NCBI RefSeq assembly: GCF_004664715.2
Contig: NC_051075.1
Span: forward strand, 26,220,715 to 26,284,714
Length of the DNA stretch: 64,000 nt
Reading direction: 5' to 3'
From: Peromyscus leucopus
Lineage: Eukaryota > Chordata > Mammalia > Rodentia > Cricetidae
Below, piece by piece: positions 1-11,991 of this stretch (positions within the stretch are counted from its first letter, which is position 1; each line of letters starts with the position of its first letter). Position numbers and translations under genes: made by a program. The notes under the pieces are model-generated. The model ran no database searches. It worked only from the letters and a program-made list of their open reading frames with translations, and was not told the origin of the DNA.

Positions 1-475
1 CTGGGGTCCCCCTAAACATTTCAAGCTAAACAACTGTCTCGCCTATCCAGAGGGCCTAGTCCAGTACCATGGGGGTTCCTCAGCTATTGGTCCACAGTTC
101 ATGCATTTCCACTAGTTTGGCTGGCCTTCTATGTACATTTTCCCATCATGATCTCCATGTCCCTCGCTCATAGAATCCCTCCTCTTTCTCATCAATTGGA
201 CTCCTGAAGCTCAGCCTGGCACCTGGCTGTGGATCTCTGCATCTGCTTTCATCATTCACTGGATGAGGGTTCTATGATGACAGGATATTCAACCATCCGA
301 TCACCAGAGTAGGCTAGTTCAGGCATGCTCTCTACTATTGCCAGTAGTCTAAGGTGGGGTCATCCTTGTGGATTCCTGGGAACTTCCCTAACACTCTGTT
401 TCTCCCTATTCCCATGATGTCTTCATTTATTATGGTATCTCTTTCCTTGCTCTCCTACTCTGATGCTACTGTTTC
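1..475 (-). mobile_element. L1 LINE 3' UTR fragment (rodent Lx-like)
   Basis: Read on the minus strand, this is the end of ORF2 and the 3' UTR of a rodent L1. Bases 1-125 are nearly the reverse complement of the plus-strand L1 tail at about 1478-1583, so the two copies belong to the same or sister subfamilies. The 3' terminus lies outside the window. Confidence 0.8.
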
Positions 476-1030
476 TTAACCAGAATTGTAGCTATACAAG
501 TTAATATATTCTGCATAATTTAGCAATCTCTACACTTATGATTTGTGCTAATTTATGTATGCATGTTAGACTTTTTTAATATAAAATAGCTAAATGTCCC
601 TGTCCCTCAACAAAGAGTAATAGAGAATAACTTCAGAATCTGGGGATTTTTATGAAAAAAAAAAAAAGCAACAAAACAGGAATTTGTCACTGGGCCAGAC
701 ACATGCTGTTGTGCTGATTTTTTTTTTTTTAATGAGGCTCCTTTGTAAACATTTTTGATATGGCATTAATCCAAGATCACTGCTTACATACCAAGCAGGA
801 CATTTTCTGTTTGACTATCTAAAACTAACTAATCCAGCTGTCAGTCAGCAGCTATAGGCAAGGAGTCAGCAGAGAGGCACAGCTCTGTCTGCATCAGCAA
901 GCAGTAGTCTGCCTGCAGTGAGGTAAAAATGACTCACAGCTCCTTTCCAGTACCATTCACACGAATGTAAATTCTAAAGGGGGTGATTGACTGCCTGTGT
1001 TAACCACAGGGACTAGGTAGCTAGTTAAAA
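476..1030. other. Unassigned AT-rich intronic DNA
   Basis: I recognise no gene or repeat here. There is an A-run at about 653-667 and a T-run at about 719-731. By position it lies in SLC25A21 intron 1. Confidence 0.5.
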
Positions 1031-1198
1031 CCAGTGGTCCAAACCTTCCCTGCTCGGTGGTGGAATTACCTGCAGAGGTTTTAAAGTACTGACACTTGAG
1101 ACTCGGATGTAATTAGTGTCAGACCTGACCTGGTACTTGAGATGTCTTTCCTAACTCTCCAGATGATTCTAATGAACAGCCGAAGATGAAAAACACTG
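1031..1198 (+). mobile_element. MER5A/MER5B-type hAT-Charlie MITE
   Basis: Diverged copy of the old mammalian MER5 family: it opens with a CAGTGGTCCAAACC-type terminus, has the 'GAATTACCTG...TTTTAAAGTACTGA' core and ends near 'AAACACTG'. This is a non-autonomous DNA transposon that predates rodents. Confidence 0.75.
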
Positions 1199-1433
1199 TT
1201 CGGATTAGAACATAGACTGGCAGGCTGTCACAAAGCTATCTTAGAGGAGGAGAGAGAAAAGAAGCAAAATACGAGCACAAGCAGAAAGTCAGAGATTCAG
1301 AAAGAATCAGCGTGCTAGGTTACAATACAGTTTTGTATTGAGAGATCGGATTAGCTTTGGGGTTTACAAAGTCTCAGGAAGAGACTCACAAACTAGAACT
1401 CACTTTGTTTGGGCACCTCTATTTAGGCTTAGA

Positions 1434-1891
1434 AAAGTCAGTGTCATGTACAGAGATGCATAGCAAACTAATGGGAACCCATGAACTGTGGACCAATAGC
1501 TGAGGAGCCCCCATGGTACTGGACTAGGCCCTCTGCATAGACAAGACAGTTGTTTAGCTTGAAATGTTTAGGGGGACCCCAGGCAGGCAGTGAGTTCCGG
1601 ACCCGTCCCTGGTGCATGAGCTGGCATTTTTGAGCCCAGTGCCTATGGTGGGACACTTTGTGCAGCCTTGGTGCAGGGAGGAGGGGCCTGGACCTGCCTC
1701 AACTGAATGTACCAGGCTCTGCTGAATCCCCATGGAAGACCTTGCCTGGAGGAGGTGGAAATGGGAGGTGTGTTGGGGGGAAAGGCTGGGGGGCAGGAGG
1801 AGGGAGGACAGGGGAATCTATGGTTGGTATGTAAAATGAATAGAAAATCTCTTAATAATAAAAAAAAAAGAAAAAAGAAAGTCAGTGTCAT
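1434..1891 (+). mobile_element. 5'-truncated L1 3' UTR insertion with 14-bp target-site duplication
   Basis: A rodent L1 3' UTR of about 430 bp (1448-1877) ends in an A-rich tail at about 1857-1877. The flanks carry the exact direct repeat AAAGTCAGTGTCAT at 1434-1447 and 1878-1891, the mark of L1 target-primed insertion. No ORF2 coding sequence is retained; short open frames inside it are not genes. Confidence 0.9.
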
Positions 1892-2154
1892 TTATCCTGA
1901 TAGTAGCTAGCTATTTCTATGATCAGCTCACTTTTTTTTTTTTTTTTGGCTCACTTCTACAATATTTTAAAGGGAGAAAGGTCAATTATTTTTTATTTCC
2001 ATAGTAGCCTTTTTACTTTCTCCAGTCCTAAATCATGGAGACAGTAAGAATATTATTTTGCTAGAAAAGAACTTAGAAAAAACGATAAGGAAGTTAGGAA
2101 AAGAGTGAGCTAATGTTATCTTCAACACATAAAAAATAATTGAATGCTATGCTT

Positions 2155-2335
2155 AAGACACACTTTTTGCATTGACTCATGTAACCTTCACAACAAGCCC
2201 ATGAAACTACTGTTTTCATTAACCCCAAAACTCAGGAATGTGAGCCTTCCATGGTTGGTGAGTAGAACTTGATAATGTTACCTGTTAATGAATGGAGGAA
2301 CTGGGATTGAAGCCAGGCAGCCTGGTTCTGCCTTA
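2155..2335 (+). repeat. MIR SINE
   Basis: Diverged MIR: the 'TTGACTCATGTAACCTTCAC', 'CCCATGAAACTACT' and 'AACTGGGATTGAAGCCAGGC' segments follow MIR consensus order. It is an ancient tRNA-derived SINE shared by mammals. Confidence 0.75.
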
Positions 2336-2760
2336 GCAAATAACAGGAAAGTTGGGAAAGTTGAGAGAGGACAAATGGATAGGTTAAGAATTTAAAGGTA
2401 GAAAAAACTTAAATAGTCACCCCCTCCTTTATCCTTGCAGTTTAGAAAGGTCCTAACATGGTCTTCTAGTTTCTCCAACTGCAAATCTTTTTTTTTCCCC
2501 AACAGAATCAGGTTTTCAAACTGTTTTTTTAAGTGAGGTGTATCCCATGGGGATGCTTGGAGTGTTGTAGTAAGGGAACACATGGATAGATTTCTTAGAA
2601 GATAACCATATGGTCTTATGGCAGATGACTTTAAGGACAGCCTCAGAATGTTCATCACTTCTGTAATGGGTGCTGCCAGAAAATGGGGACATTCATCATT
2701 GTCTAGCAGGAATTTGGTAAGGAGATGGTTTAATTAGAGTTTTAAAATATCTTCAGGGGA
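2336..2760. other. Unassigned intronic DNA
   Basis: I recognise no repeat family or coding exon. An 88-codon minus-strand open frame at 2392-2658 has no recognisable motif and is most likely chance. Confidence 0.5.
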
Positions 2761-2882
2761 TCCCAACACACAGACACACACACCAACACAGAGGGCCAGA
2801 CCTCAACACATACAAACACATCACAACACACACACATACCCCACCCAGTGCACAGAGACACACAAACACATACAGACACTGT
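2761..2882. repeat. CA-rich imperfect simple repeat
   Basis: A degenerate (CA)n/(ACACA) tract interrupted by short GC-containing stretches. It looks like an old, decayed dinucleotide microsatellite. Confidence 0.85.
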
Positions 2883-3474
2883 ATGGGAATCACCCACACA
2901 GTGAATGATTGAATCCTGGACAACCTACCAAATTTCCAGCTACTTAGTGGATAAATTAAACTTCAGACACATGAAATGTAACTACTTAATCCCCAGACCT
3001 TCTTCTGATATTCCCTATCATAATGAATAATATCAGAATTCTATAGCACCCAAGATCTGTTAGGCTCTTTCTCAGTTAACTCCCCAAATATCTAATCAAC
3101 TGCCAAATCCAAGTGGTATTTTTTTGTTTTTTTTTTTTCAAAACAAGTCATCTTTCTCTTTCACAAAGGCCCTTCCCAGGGTTTTCACTCATCCTTCTAA
3201 GAATATGAACCCCACCTTCCCTCAGGTTCCTACTCACACCTGACACAATTCTTTACTTCCTCAGAAAAAAATATTCCTATCCTCATTTGGACCTCAAATT
3301 ACTAGTGGGATTCTCCAACCCCCAGACCCTCCATATTCTGTGCTATCTTCCTGTGCCATGCTCAAGAGATTCTCCGCACACAGCGTTTGTTAAATGAAGG
3401 GCATCAGACAATGACTCAGGAAGCTCAACAACAATTGTTATCTTGTCAAAAAAAAAAAAAAAAAAAAAACTACA
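2883..3474. other. Unassigned intronic DNA with homopolymers
   Basis: No gene or known repeat recognised. There is a T-rich run at about 3120-3139 and an A-run at about 3449-3469. The A-run abuts the LTR at 3475 and may be the tail of an unrecognised retroposon. Confidence 0.45.
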
Positions 3475-3833
3475 TGTGGTGGTTTGAAAGAAAATGCCCC
3501 CGAAAGAGAGTGGCGCTATTAGGAATTGTGATTTTGTTGGAGGAAGTGTGGCCTTGTTGGAGGAAGTGTGTCACTGTGTGGTTGGGCTTTGAGGTCTCCT
3601 TTGCTCAAGCTTCACTCAGTGTGGCACACAGTTGCTGCTGGTGCCTGTGGATCAAGATGTAGAACTCTCAGCCATCTCTCCAGCACCACGTCTGCCTGCA
3701 TGCCATCATGCTTCCCACCATGACAGTAATGGACTAAACCTCTGAACTGTAAGCCAACCCCAGTTAAATGTTTTCCTTTATAAGAGATGCCATAGTCATG
3801 GTGTCTCTTCACAGCAATAGAATCCCTAAGGCA
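3475..3833 (+). mobile_element. MaLR solo LTR (MTD/MTE-like)
   Basis: It begins TGTGGTGGTTTGAAAG, contains the duplicated 'GTTGGAGGAAGTGTG' segment and the 'GAACTGTAAGCCAACCCC' block, and ends 'TCACAGCAATAGAATCCCTAAGGCA'-like, matching the rodent MT branch of ERVL-MaLR LTRs. No internal region is attached, so this is a solo LTR. No clear target duplication survives. Confidence 0.8.
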
Positions 3834-5149
3834 CGATATGAAACCAGAATCATGATGATCAGAAATATACTGGCCCTGACGGTTAGGGATAGTTTCAGGG
3901 AGAGACATACGCAACAGAACAGGCAGGGATAATCAATATCATATTTATTATAACCAATACTTAGGAGACCTAGATGATGCTTAATAAATAATAACAAAGA
4001 AATTGACAATAAGTCTCTATAATCATCATGTCCAACTTTATGTGAAAAAACATGTGAAAAACATTTCAAGTAATTCTAGAATTTTGAGTGGCCTTGATAA
4101 AATGATGATCCTGAAGTCCTTAATGGCGGAGCTGTGATTACAAAGCAAGTGTGCCGACAGAATATTTGTCTTTGTTCGGCGCCAAGCTCTTTATTATATT
4201 TTGTGTTCTGAACTTGAAAATCATATATTCCAGAAAGACGCTTTAAAAAAAAAAATCTACAAACAGGGAGTTTACAGATAAATTTCCTTTAAAAGGAGCC
4301 TCAAAGTCAAGCTTAATATTTCTACTGTTTCTATAATTTCTGTCCCTTTTGGATCACCTTCACTATGCGTATAAGTATTTTTAAGTGTGAATCCTATAGG
4401 ACCCATATCATGGATCAGACAATATTTACTTCTGTTTCTGCACATGATTTAACAATTTGTTGAATAGTAAAGATGGTATGTTCTTACAATTTTGCATGAG
4501 GTTTTGAATAATCAGTTTGAAGGCTATCACTGACTACATGTGCAAAAGCCACTTAACCTTCTCATTTTCTGTATTTATAAAATTAATAATTATCATTATT
4601 TTATTATTATTAATTCATCATTAACAAGTCTCTCAAAATCTGGTCTGCTCTAATTTTACAATGGCACCTGAATGAATGAACTGCTATGATCATACTCTAA
4701 TGTCAATAACTCATGACCATCAAGTGATAGTTCAGTAGCTGATTGATCTTGAATATCTGCATTAATGTCCTCTATCTTAGTATATATGTTCCTTCATTGT
4801 TAGTGGGGATTGAAGGATACACCTCTCAACAAAAAATGTTTTATTCCACTTTGTTTTTGAGACAGTTTCACTATGTAGATATCTCAAGCAGGCTTAAATT
4901 ATGTAAACCAAAACCCCCATCCCCAATCCTCAAGTCATATCTTTAAGAATGCTAGGATTTTTCCCTAGCATTAACCAAAACCCAGCTTAATCTAAGGTTT
5001 TAAATGATGTCAAACACAGAATTCAATCCTACTACAGGTAACTTAGAAACAAGCCAACCTTGAAAAAACTAGTATCTAGTCTCCTAACCTTAGAAGTCAT
5101 TTTTTTTTATGCTATGTCTGCTAATTTCTTTTAAAATACTCATTAGACA
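3834..5149. other. Mostly unassigned AT-rich intron; possible degenerate B1 near 4850
   Basis: No gene recognised. A stretch around 4080-4290 contains an isolated CpG-bearing TTCGGCGCCAAG motif in otherwise AT-rich DNA. The 4850-4975 stretch faintly resembles a very old minus-strand B1. Confidence 0.4.
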
Positions 5150-6760
5150 TCAAAAGGACCAACAGTCCAATTAAGAAATGGGCTTTAGAACTAAACAGAG
5201 AATTCTCAACAGAGGAAACCCAAATGGCTGAAAGACATTTAAGGAATTGCTCAACATCCCTAATCATCAGGGAAATGCAAATCAAGACAACTCTGAGATA
5301 CCACCTTACGCCTGTCAGAGTGGCTAAGATCAAAAACACTGAAGACACTTTATGCTGGAGAGGATGTGGAACTAGGGGAACTCTCCTCCACTGCTGGTGG
5401 GAATGCAAGCTTGTACAACCACTTTGGAAATCAATATGGCGCTTTCTTAGAAAATTGGGTATCAATCTCCCCCAAGATCCAGCTATACCACTCCTGGGCA
5501 TATACCCAAGAAATGCTCAATCATACCACAAGAGCACTTGCTCAGCTATGTTCATATCAGCATTGTTTGTAATAGCCAAAACCTGGGAACAACCTAGATG
5601 CCCTTCAACTGAAGAATGGATAAATAAATTGTGGCACATATACACAATGGAATACTACTCAGCAGAGAAAAAAAATGACATCATACGGTTTGCAGGCAAA
5701 TGGATGGATCTAGAAAAAATCATCCTGAGTGAGGTAACCCAGACTCAGAAAGACAAATATGGTATGTACTCACTCAAAGGAAGATGCTAGATGTGGAACA
5801 AAGATGATTGGACTGCTACTCACATCACCAGTGAGGCTACCTGGAAAACGGGACCCCAAAAAAAGACACGGAGAAATGGACGAGATCTACATGAACAGCC
5901 TGGTCATGAGTGGGAACAATGAAGGGCGACGGTCGAGGGAAAGAGAGTGGGAGATCCTTGCTGGATCAAGAAAAGAGAGGGAGAACAAGGAATAGGAGAC
6001 TATGGTAAATGAAGACCACAAGAGAAGGTGAGAAGGGGAGGAAGCAGAGAGCTAGGGAGGCCCACGGAGATCCACAAAGATACCCCCGCAAAAGACTGCT
6101 GGCAATGGTCGCGAGACCACAGGAACTGACCTACTCTGGTGATGGGATGGCCAGACACCCAGATAGTGGTGCCATAAACCCCATCCAAGGACTGAGGAAT
6201 CTGAATGCAGACATCCATGGCTGGGCCCCTGGTGGAGCACTGGGAGTCTAATTAGTGAGAAAGAAGAGGGTTTATATGAGCGAGAATTGTTGAAGCCAAG
6301 GTTGGATAAAGCACCGGGACAAATAACCAAATGAATGGAAGCACAGGATCTATGAACCAAAGGCTGAGGGGCCCCCAACTGGATCAGGCCCCCTGAATGC
6401 GTGAGACAGTCATTTGGCTTGATCTGTTTGGGAGGCAGCTGTGCATTGGTGCCAGGTCCTGGGCTCGTTGCATGAGTTGGCTGTTTGAATCCTGGGACTT
6501 ATGCAGGGACACTTGGCTCGGTCTGGGAGCGGGGGAATGGACCTGCCTGGACTGAGTCTACCAGGTCGACCCTGGTCCTCGGGGGAGACCTTGATCTGGA
6601 GGAGGTGGGAATGGGGGGTGGGCTGGGGGAGGGGTGGGCAAGAGGGGGAGAACAGGGGAATCTGTGGCTATTATGTTGAACTGAATGGTGTTATAAAATA
6701 ATAATAATAAAAAAAAGGAATTGAAAAAAAAATAAAATAAAATAAAATAATCAATTAACA
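5150..6760 (+). mobile_element. 5'-truncated L1 LINE (ORF2 C-terminus plus full 3' UTR)
   Basis: An open frame at 5224-5790 encodes about 188 residues of the ORF2p C-terminal region, with the L1 blocks [47 protein letters not shown] and [16 protein letters not shown]. The endonuclease and reverse-transcriptase domains are absent because of 5' truncation. A GC-richer 3' UTR with the usual L1 G-rich segment (about 6590-6655) follows, then an A-rich tail (about 6690-6760, AATAA/AAAAT repeats). The long open frame suggests a fairly young insertion, but it cannot be mobile in this form. Confidence 0.92.
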
Positions 6761-7059
6761 CACAAAAAAAATATCAATTATAATGATTTTACCAAAGTGG
6801 TGAAAAGCCATGAATCTGAATAGCCTTTCAGACCTAGGAAAAAATAGACAGTAGCTACTTATCCAGAATTGAGCTTTGTGAATACAGGAAACTGTTATCC
6901 TTCTCCTAATATTAAATAAATATTTTTTTTACTTCTAAATACCAGAGATATTACAATTAAGTTCATTTAACAATATTTTAACAACCCAGCAATCAACCAT
7001 TTCCTTAGATATTCATTCAAGCGAGTTTAAAACATATTCACACAAAACCCTGCACACAA
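6761..7059. other. Unassigned AT-rich intronic DNA
   Basis: Nothing recognisable was seen in this stretch. Confidence 0.4.
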
Positions 7060-7450
7060 ATGTTCACAGAGGCTTTATTGATTGTTGATAAAACTTAGAA
7101 GTAGCTAGATGTGTTTCAACAGGTGGATGAATAATCCAGTTGCTGTATGTCCTATACAACAAAATATTATCCAAAGACAAAAAGAAATTAACAAGTGAGC
7201 TATGGAAGACTTTAAATGCACACTGCTTAATGAAAAACCTACGTTCTGATAGGATTCCTACTACAGGAATTATTAAAAAAGGCAAAACTATCAGCAACAG
7301 TAGAAAGTGGGGAAGAGACTTGTAGGGAGGGTGGCTAGAGGGGAGTGAGGGAAATGGAAGACTAGCTGGGAAAGAGGAAACAAATACATACTGTATATGC
7401 ATAAAATTGTGAAGGAACAAAATTTACTGATAAAAATTTTTAAAGAGAAA
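7060..7450 (+). mobile_element. Ancient L1 (L1M-type) 3' end
   Basis: Ordered remnants of the L1 ORF2 end and 3' end: 'ACAAATGTTCACAGAGGCTT', 'CAACAGGTGGATGAATAATC', then a G-rich 'GTGGGGAAGAGACTTG' segment. Divergence is high, and 'open' frames here are not genes. Confidence 0.65.
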
Positions 7451-8744
7451 ATGTGAATATTTTCAATGTTAATCACCTTTCAAAAATAAAAATTTGCACA
7501 GAAATGTCATTTTTTGGTCTATAGTTGCTGATAAAAGTGACAATTTGCTAATACTTAAATAGCTCTTGCTTAAAAACACTTTCTCATACACATTGACTAT
7601 TTGAGCAATCATTTATAGTTTATTTCATTTCATCTGATTGTCTATACACTAATAGATCCATCTGCTAATTTCTCTTCACTGAAATGTTAAAAAAACAGTT
7701 CATTAGTTCCTTTAAAAAAGACTTTGGCATATACTACCTACAAGTTCTACATTGATTTTCACACAGAAAGAAATAGCTTTGAAAATTAAAAAAAAAAAAT
7801 TTCAATGTTCATATTTATATACTACAAAACAGTCTTCAACTGAATTTTTTACAAATTATGTTGCAATCTTACCAATGTTCTTTGGTTCAGTATAAATGAT
7901 ATGGTAAATTTGCATTCAAATTCTTGGAACTTTTCAAATCTGTTTCCCATTTAGCTGGCCAGCCAAAAACAATATTTTCATTTGTAAACAGCTGTTTCAT
8001 AATCAGCTCTTTTGTACTATGTGGAATTCCATAAAAGATAAAAATTTTATTGAAAATATAGGAATTGCACTAACCCGCTGAAAATCATTGATTAGTTTGT
8101 GTATTCTGCCATAGAGTTTAGCTTATAAGGAGAGATTTTAAGGAAAATTTAATCTCGTGTCCAAATATAACAGTACTTTAAACATGAGGTCATCTAAACA
8201 TCTGTCTTCAATATATCACTGAGGATTTAAATCAAAAGTCTGCTAAACATGTACAATCATTTTGAAAATAAATAACAGGACAAATTTTGTCTTGATTATG
8301 ATTATCATGCATTTTAAAAAGGAAACATTTATTGTAATAAGAAAAGTCTGAACTAATTTAAACTTTATTGACATCAAGCAAAAATAGTTTCAGACACGAG
8401 TAAGAGGTATTTCATTTATTTGTTGCTTGATAATATGTTTTAACTTTTCAACAGTACCTGATAAAATTTTACTCATAGAGATCAATTTAACTACATATTT
8501 CTGATCAGAAAATGTCCAAGAAAAAAATTCCAAAACTCAGAAATTTTCCCTTTATAGCTTCCTAAGAAACAGTGGACTCTCAAAAAGAATTGAAAAAGCC
8601 CTATCTATTGGCACCTTGCTCTGTGCTTCCAATGAAAAGAATACAGCTAATTACAAAAGACAATTAAGGCACTAGATTCATTCCAAGGGTTTACAATCAG
8701 CAAAAGTGGGTGGTTTTAAATGAAATTAACTACATCTTATTGTA
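7451..8744. other. Unassigned AT-rich intronic DNA
   Basis: About 1.3 kb of low-GC sequence with no convincing repeat, exon or promoter signal. Confidence 0.5.
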
Positions 8745-8745
8745 A

Positions 8746-8780
8746 AAATGTAATATATATATATATATATATATATATAC

Positions 8781-8814
<34 letters not shown>

Positions 8815-8815
8815 T
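8746..8815. repeat. (TA)n and (TAA)n compound microsatellite
   Basis: A pure TA run at about 8752-8780 is followed by about nine TAA/ATA units to 8813. It is probably polymorphic and prone to replication slippage. Confidence 0.95.
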
Positions 8816-8888
8816 ACAATTATATAAAGTATGAGTGCCCAGATTCAGCTAAATATTTGAGGTAAGTTAACATTAAAAGTAAACCAAC

Positions 8889-9137
8889 GGAGTCTGGAGA
8901 GTTGTCTCAGAGGTTAAGAGCACTGGCTACTTTTCCAGAGGACCAGGGTTCAATTTCCAGCATCCACATGGCAACTCATTGTCATGTAATTGTAACTTCA
9001 GTAACAGGAGATCCAACATCCTCTTCTGCCTTCTGCAGGCTCCAGGCATGAATTTGCTACACATACATAAACACAAGTGAAATGCTCATATATTATACAT
9101 AAAATAATAGAATATTTTTTTATTTAAAAAGCACATC
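8889..9137 (+). repeat. B2 SINE
   Basis: tRNA-derived head ('GGAGAGTTGTCTCAGAGGTTAAGAGCACTGG') with A and B box positions, followed by the B2 body and an A/T-rich tail at about 9100-9135. B2 is a Pol III-transcribed SINE specific to muroid-lineage rodents. Confidence 0.85.
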
Positions 9138-9966
9138 AAATGCCTAATTGTTAAAACAGTTTCTACCAGAATTAAAGTGAATATAAGCAGTTGAAAAGCT
9201 AAAGACAATGAAATTTAACATTCTCTAAATAAAATATACTGAATAATCACCAGATAATCCAGCTTCAAAAACAGCTAGATTCACCTTGCATTTAGGGGGC
9301 TATCGCAAAATAACCTTAAACAGTGGCAGTGATGGCCTTCTGAACCATGTCATCGTCTCATTTCTTCTCCTTCTTATATCACGGCATCGCTAGCGTTGGC
9401 CATGGCAATTTCAAATTGCATATTCTGCCTTGATGTATCCAAGCAGTAAGCTTTCTAGTGCATTCAGAGCACCATGTATAGAACTCCTTAATGCAAGAAC
9501 TGTGGGTTTCCTTGGATAAGCATAACTAGAACTTGATTCGACACATTTGCACGAGTTCTTGAGGTCATGAAAGGAACCCCTGTTTAAGACCCAAAGTTTT
9601 CACTCTGCTTCTGCTGAGCTGTTTACTATTAAATTGCTTTAGTTTCCCCACCTAAAAAATGATGCTCACCCTTGACTTTTACCCTCATTGTGCTGGTCAG
9701 AACTGAGTGGCAGCATATTGCAAAGAAGTAACAATAAAACTAGCCACAGTGAGCAGCTGTAATGATGATAATGACTGCCTGTGATATGATCAGTTCAAAA
9801 CTGTTATCCAGAAAAGCAAATATGAAGTGTTAGAATAAATGTTTGTTTTTAAAAAGAAAAAACTCTTGGAGAAATTTAAAATTGAAGTCACTAACATGCC
9901 TACTAAAACACGGTGATAAAATAGAATAGAATTCACTTGAAGATGCAGTCAAGGAATTAGAAACTG
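9138..9966. other. Unassigned intronic DNA
   Basis: No known repeat or exon was recognised. A small CpG-bearing patch at about 9340-9410 (CATCGTCTC, CACGGCATCGCTAGCG) stands out from its AT-rich surroundings. Confidence 0.4.
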
Positions 9967-10110
9967 CCTAGATGTAGTGGTGCATACCTATTGTCTTAGC
10001 ACTTGGGATCATCATGACTTTGAGATGAGGCTACATATCCCAGGCCAATGTGGACTACAAAATAAGACCCTGTCTCTAGAGAAAGAGGAAGAAAAACAAG
10101 AACCGGTTGC
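9967..10110 (+). repeat. Old B1 SINE
   Basis: Follows B1 order ('GTAGTGGTGCATACCTATTGTCTTAGCACTTGGGA' through 'AAGACCCTGTCTCTAGAG') at high divergence. 7SL-derived. Confidence 0.7.
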
Positions 10111-10281
10111 ACATTCAATTGCTCAAAAGCCCCCCCCCCAACAAAAAATACAAAATATGCATCATTTCTTGCATTTTTCTACATCTTAACCACTTTCTTA
10201 TCAAAATATAAACATTAGTAAATTTTTTATGTGCATTTTTTCAGAGCATATTAATATGACATAGGCCTCACCCTCAAACAC

Positions 10282-10445
10282 AGTATTGCTCAACTTTGGC
10301 TGCACACTGGAATCAGATGGAGTAATTTAAAAAAACGTAAGTACTTAATCCAATCCTTGGAGATTGACTGAGCTGGTCTGGGGTGTGGCCTTGGCATCAG
10401 TATCTTTTAAAGTTACCTAACTGATTCTCAAGTGTTCAGTCTAAG
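10282..10445 (+). mobile_element. MER5A hAT-Charlie MITE
   Basis: Starts CAGTATTGCTCAACTTTGGC and carries the 'GCACACTGGAATCAGATGGAGTAATTT' and 'GGTCTGGGGTGTGGCCTTGGCATC' segments, in MER5A consensus order. This is the second MER5 copy in the window. Confidence 0.8.
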
Positions 10446-10519
10446 AACATTTTGGGGGGAGTATTGGCAGGAACATTAAGCATTCATTGCTCATGTGGCT
10501 GTTTGGCCAAATGGTGGGA

Positions 10520-10705
10520 TATATATATTATGTGCATTATCTGATTTAACTTAACAACAACTTATGAGAAAGATTCTGCTATTATCACTATTTTCTGAGT
10601 AAGGACATAAAGGTAAGAAATACTCAAAAAAAACTGTCTAAGAATTTAACTGGTATTAACTGGATGGGGTAGAATCCATGGAACTCTGTCCAGTTCCAAT
10701 ATGGT
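10520..10705 (+). repeat. MIR SINE (diverged)
   Basis: 'TGTGCATTATCTGATTTAACTTAACAACAACTTATGAG' followed by a TATTATCAC/ACTATTTTCTGAGTAAGGA segment matches the MIR core. Old and eroded. Confidence 0.6.
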
Positions 10706-10792
10706 GACTTTATCACCAATAACCTTCAAAGTACAAACAGCCAGGAGGTAGAACATTAAAAAGACGAATGCTTGTCAATATAAGGGACAAAA

Positions 10793-11028
10793 GAATTATC
10801 TCCAGGGGCGCTGGAGAGCTGGCTCAGAAGTTAAGAGCACTGGCTGCTCTTCCAGAGGACCCGGGTTCAATTCCCAGCACCCACATGGCAGCTCACAACT
10901 GTCTGTAAATCCAGTTCCTGGGGATCCAACACCCTCATACAGACATGAATTCAGGCAAAACACCAATGCACATAAAAGGAAATAATTTTTTTTAAAAGAG
11001 AGAATTACCTCCAGGGATCTAAAACCAC
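10793..11028 (+). repeat. B2 SINE with near-perfect target-site duplication
   Basis: The B2 head (GAGAGCTGGCTCAGAAGTTAAGAGC) starts near 10808 and the A-rich tail ends near 11000. The flanks GAATTATCTCCAGGG and GAATTACCTCCAGGG (one mismatch) are the insertion duplication, so this is a comparatively young copy. Confidence 0.88.
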
Positions 11029-11912
11029 TATAGTAAACCAGACATTAGAAATGTCAGGGGGTCAGGGGTCTCTTCAGCTTGAATGTCAGAATGAATTGCA
11101 AATTTTCTCAAAACAGTAGTATCTAAGGCAAAGAACAAATCCCAAGCAGTGTCAAGTCTGACTGCGTACCTCCCAGTTGTCATGGATACGAAGGAACAAT
11201 GAAATCATTATTTGACTATTATTATTTTAGTTGCTAGTCAGCATATGATTGCATCTGTAAACTGCATTTTCTGTGTTCCCTGTGAATCAGGGGAGTAGTG
11301 GTGACAGAATAGCCAACAACAGGCCATCTCCGGGGAAAGCCATCTTTATCTGTCAGGGTTAGTCCTATGAGAAACAGAGCTGTAGGCAGCTGAAAAAACA
11401 GTTTGACTGTTTTAAGTTTACAGGTGGCTTATAATGGAAAGTTTTACACACTCAGATTCCTTTGCAAGTTAAAAAAAAGTTTGGACAGAACGGGGGTTGT
11501 GGGGGGGGGGAGTTGGCACTATTTTCAGGCAATGCTTCTAACCAAGCTTCCAAAAGCAAAATATCAAATTTTAGTGAAGCTTGGTGAACTGAGCACAGGC
11601 CTTCTGGCCAGCAGGCTCAGCTAACTGTTACCGCCCTTTCTACACAGCACACTCCGCATGGTTAAAATGAAAACAGCCACCGAACCTGTTAGCACAAGGT
11701 TTGGCATATACAGAACACTCAAGAATGCTTCCTGAATGAATTCAGAGATATTCAGGGGTATTAATTCTAAAAAGACTTGAAAATCAGCTTATGGACACAG
11801 TAACAAAGTCATGTTGGCAAGGTAAACAATAAGAAAGCTGCCTGAAGCCCAGACAGAAAATATTTTAATGCATCTATTTATGTGTTGGAGTTGTGTACAT
11901 GAGGAAGGGAGG
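11029..11912. other. Unassigned intronic DNA
   Basis: About 0.9 kb with no repeat family or exon recognised. It contains a G-run at about 11502-11510. Confidence 0.45.
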
Positions 11913-11913
11913 G

Positions 11914-11914
11914 A

Positions 11915-11989
<75 letters not shown>
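11914..11989. repeat. (GA)n dinucleotide repeat
   Basis: About 75 bp of nearly pure GA with one AAA interruption, preceded by a GGGA-rich lead. It produces artefactual long RE and SL open frames on both strands. Confidence 0.97.

Positions 11990-11991
<2 letters not shown>

Noticed and set aside
5224..5790. 188-residue open frame considered as a host gene
   Set aside because: Its motifs are those of the L1 ORF2p C-terminus and it leads into an L1 3' UTR and A tail.
8746..8815. CRISPR-like or satellite array
   Set aside because: Simple TA/TAA microsatellite. No spaced direct repeats of CRISPR type occur anywhere in the window, which is mammalian.
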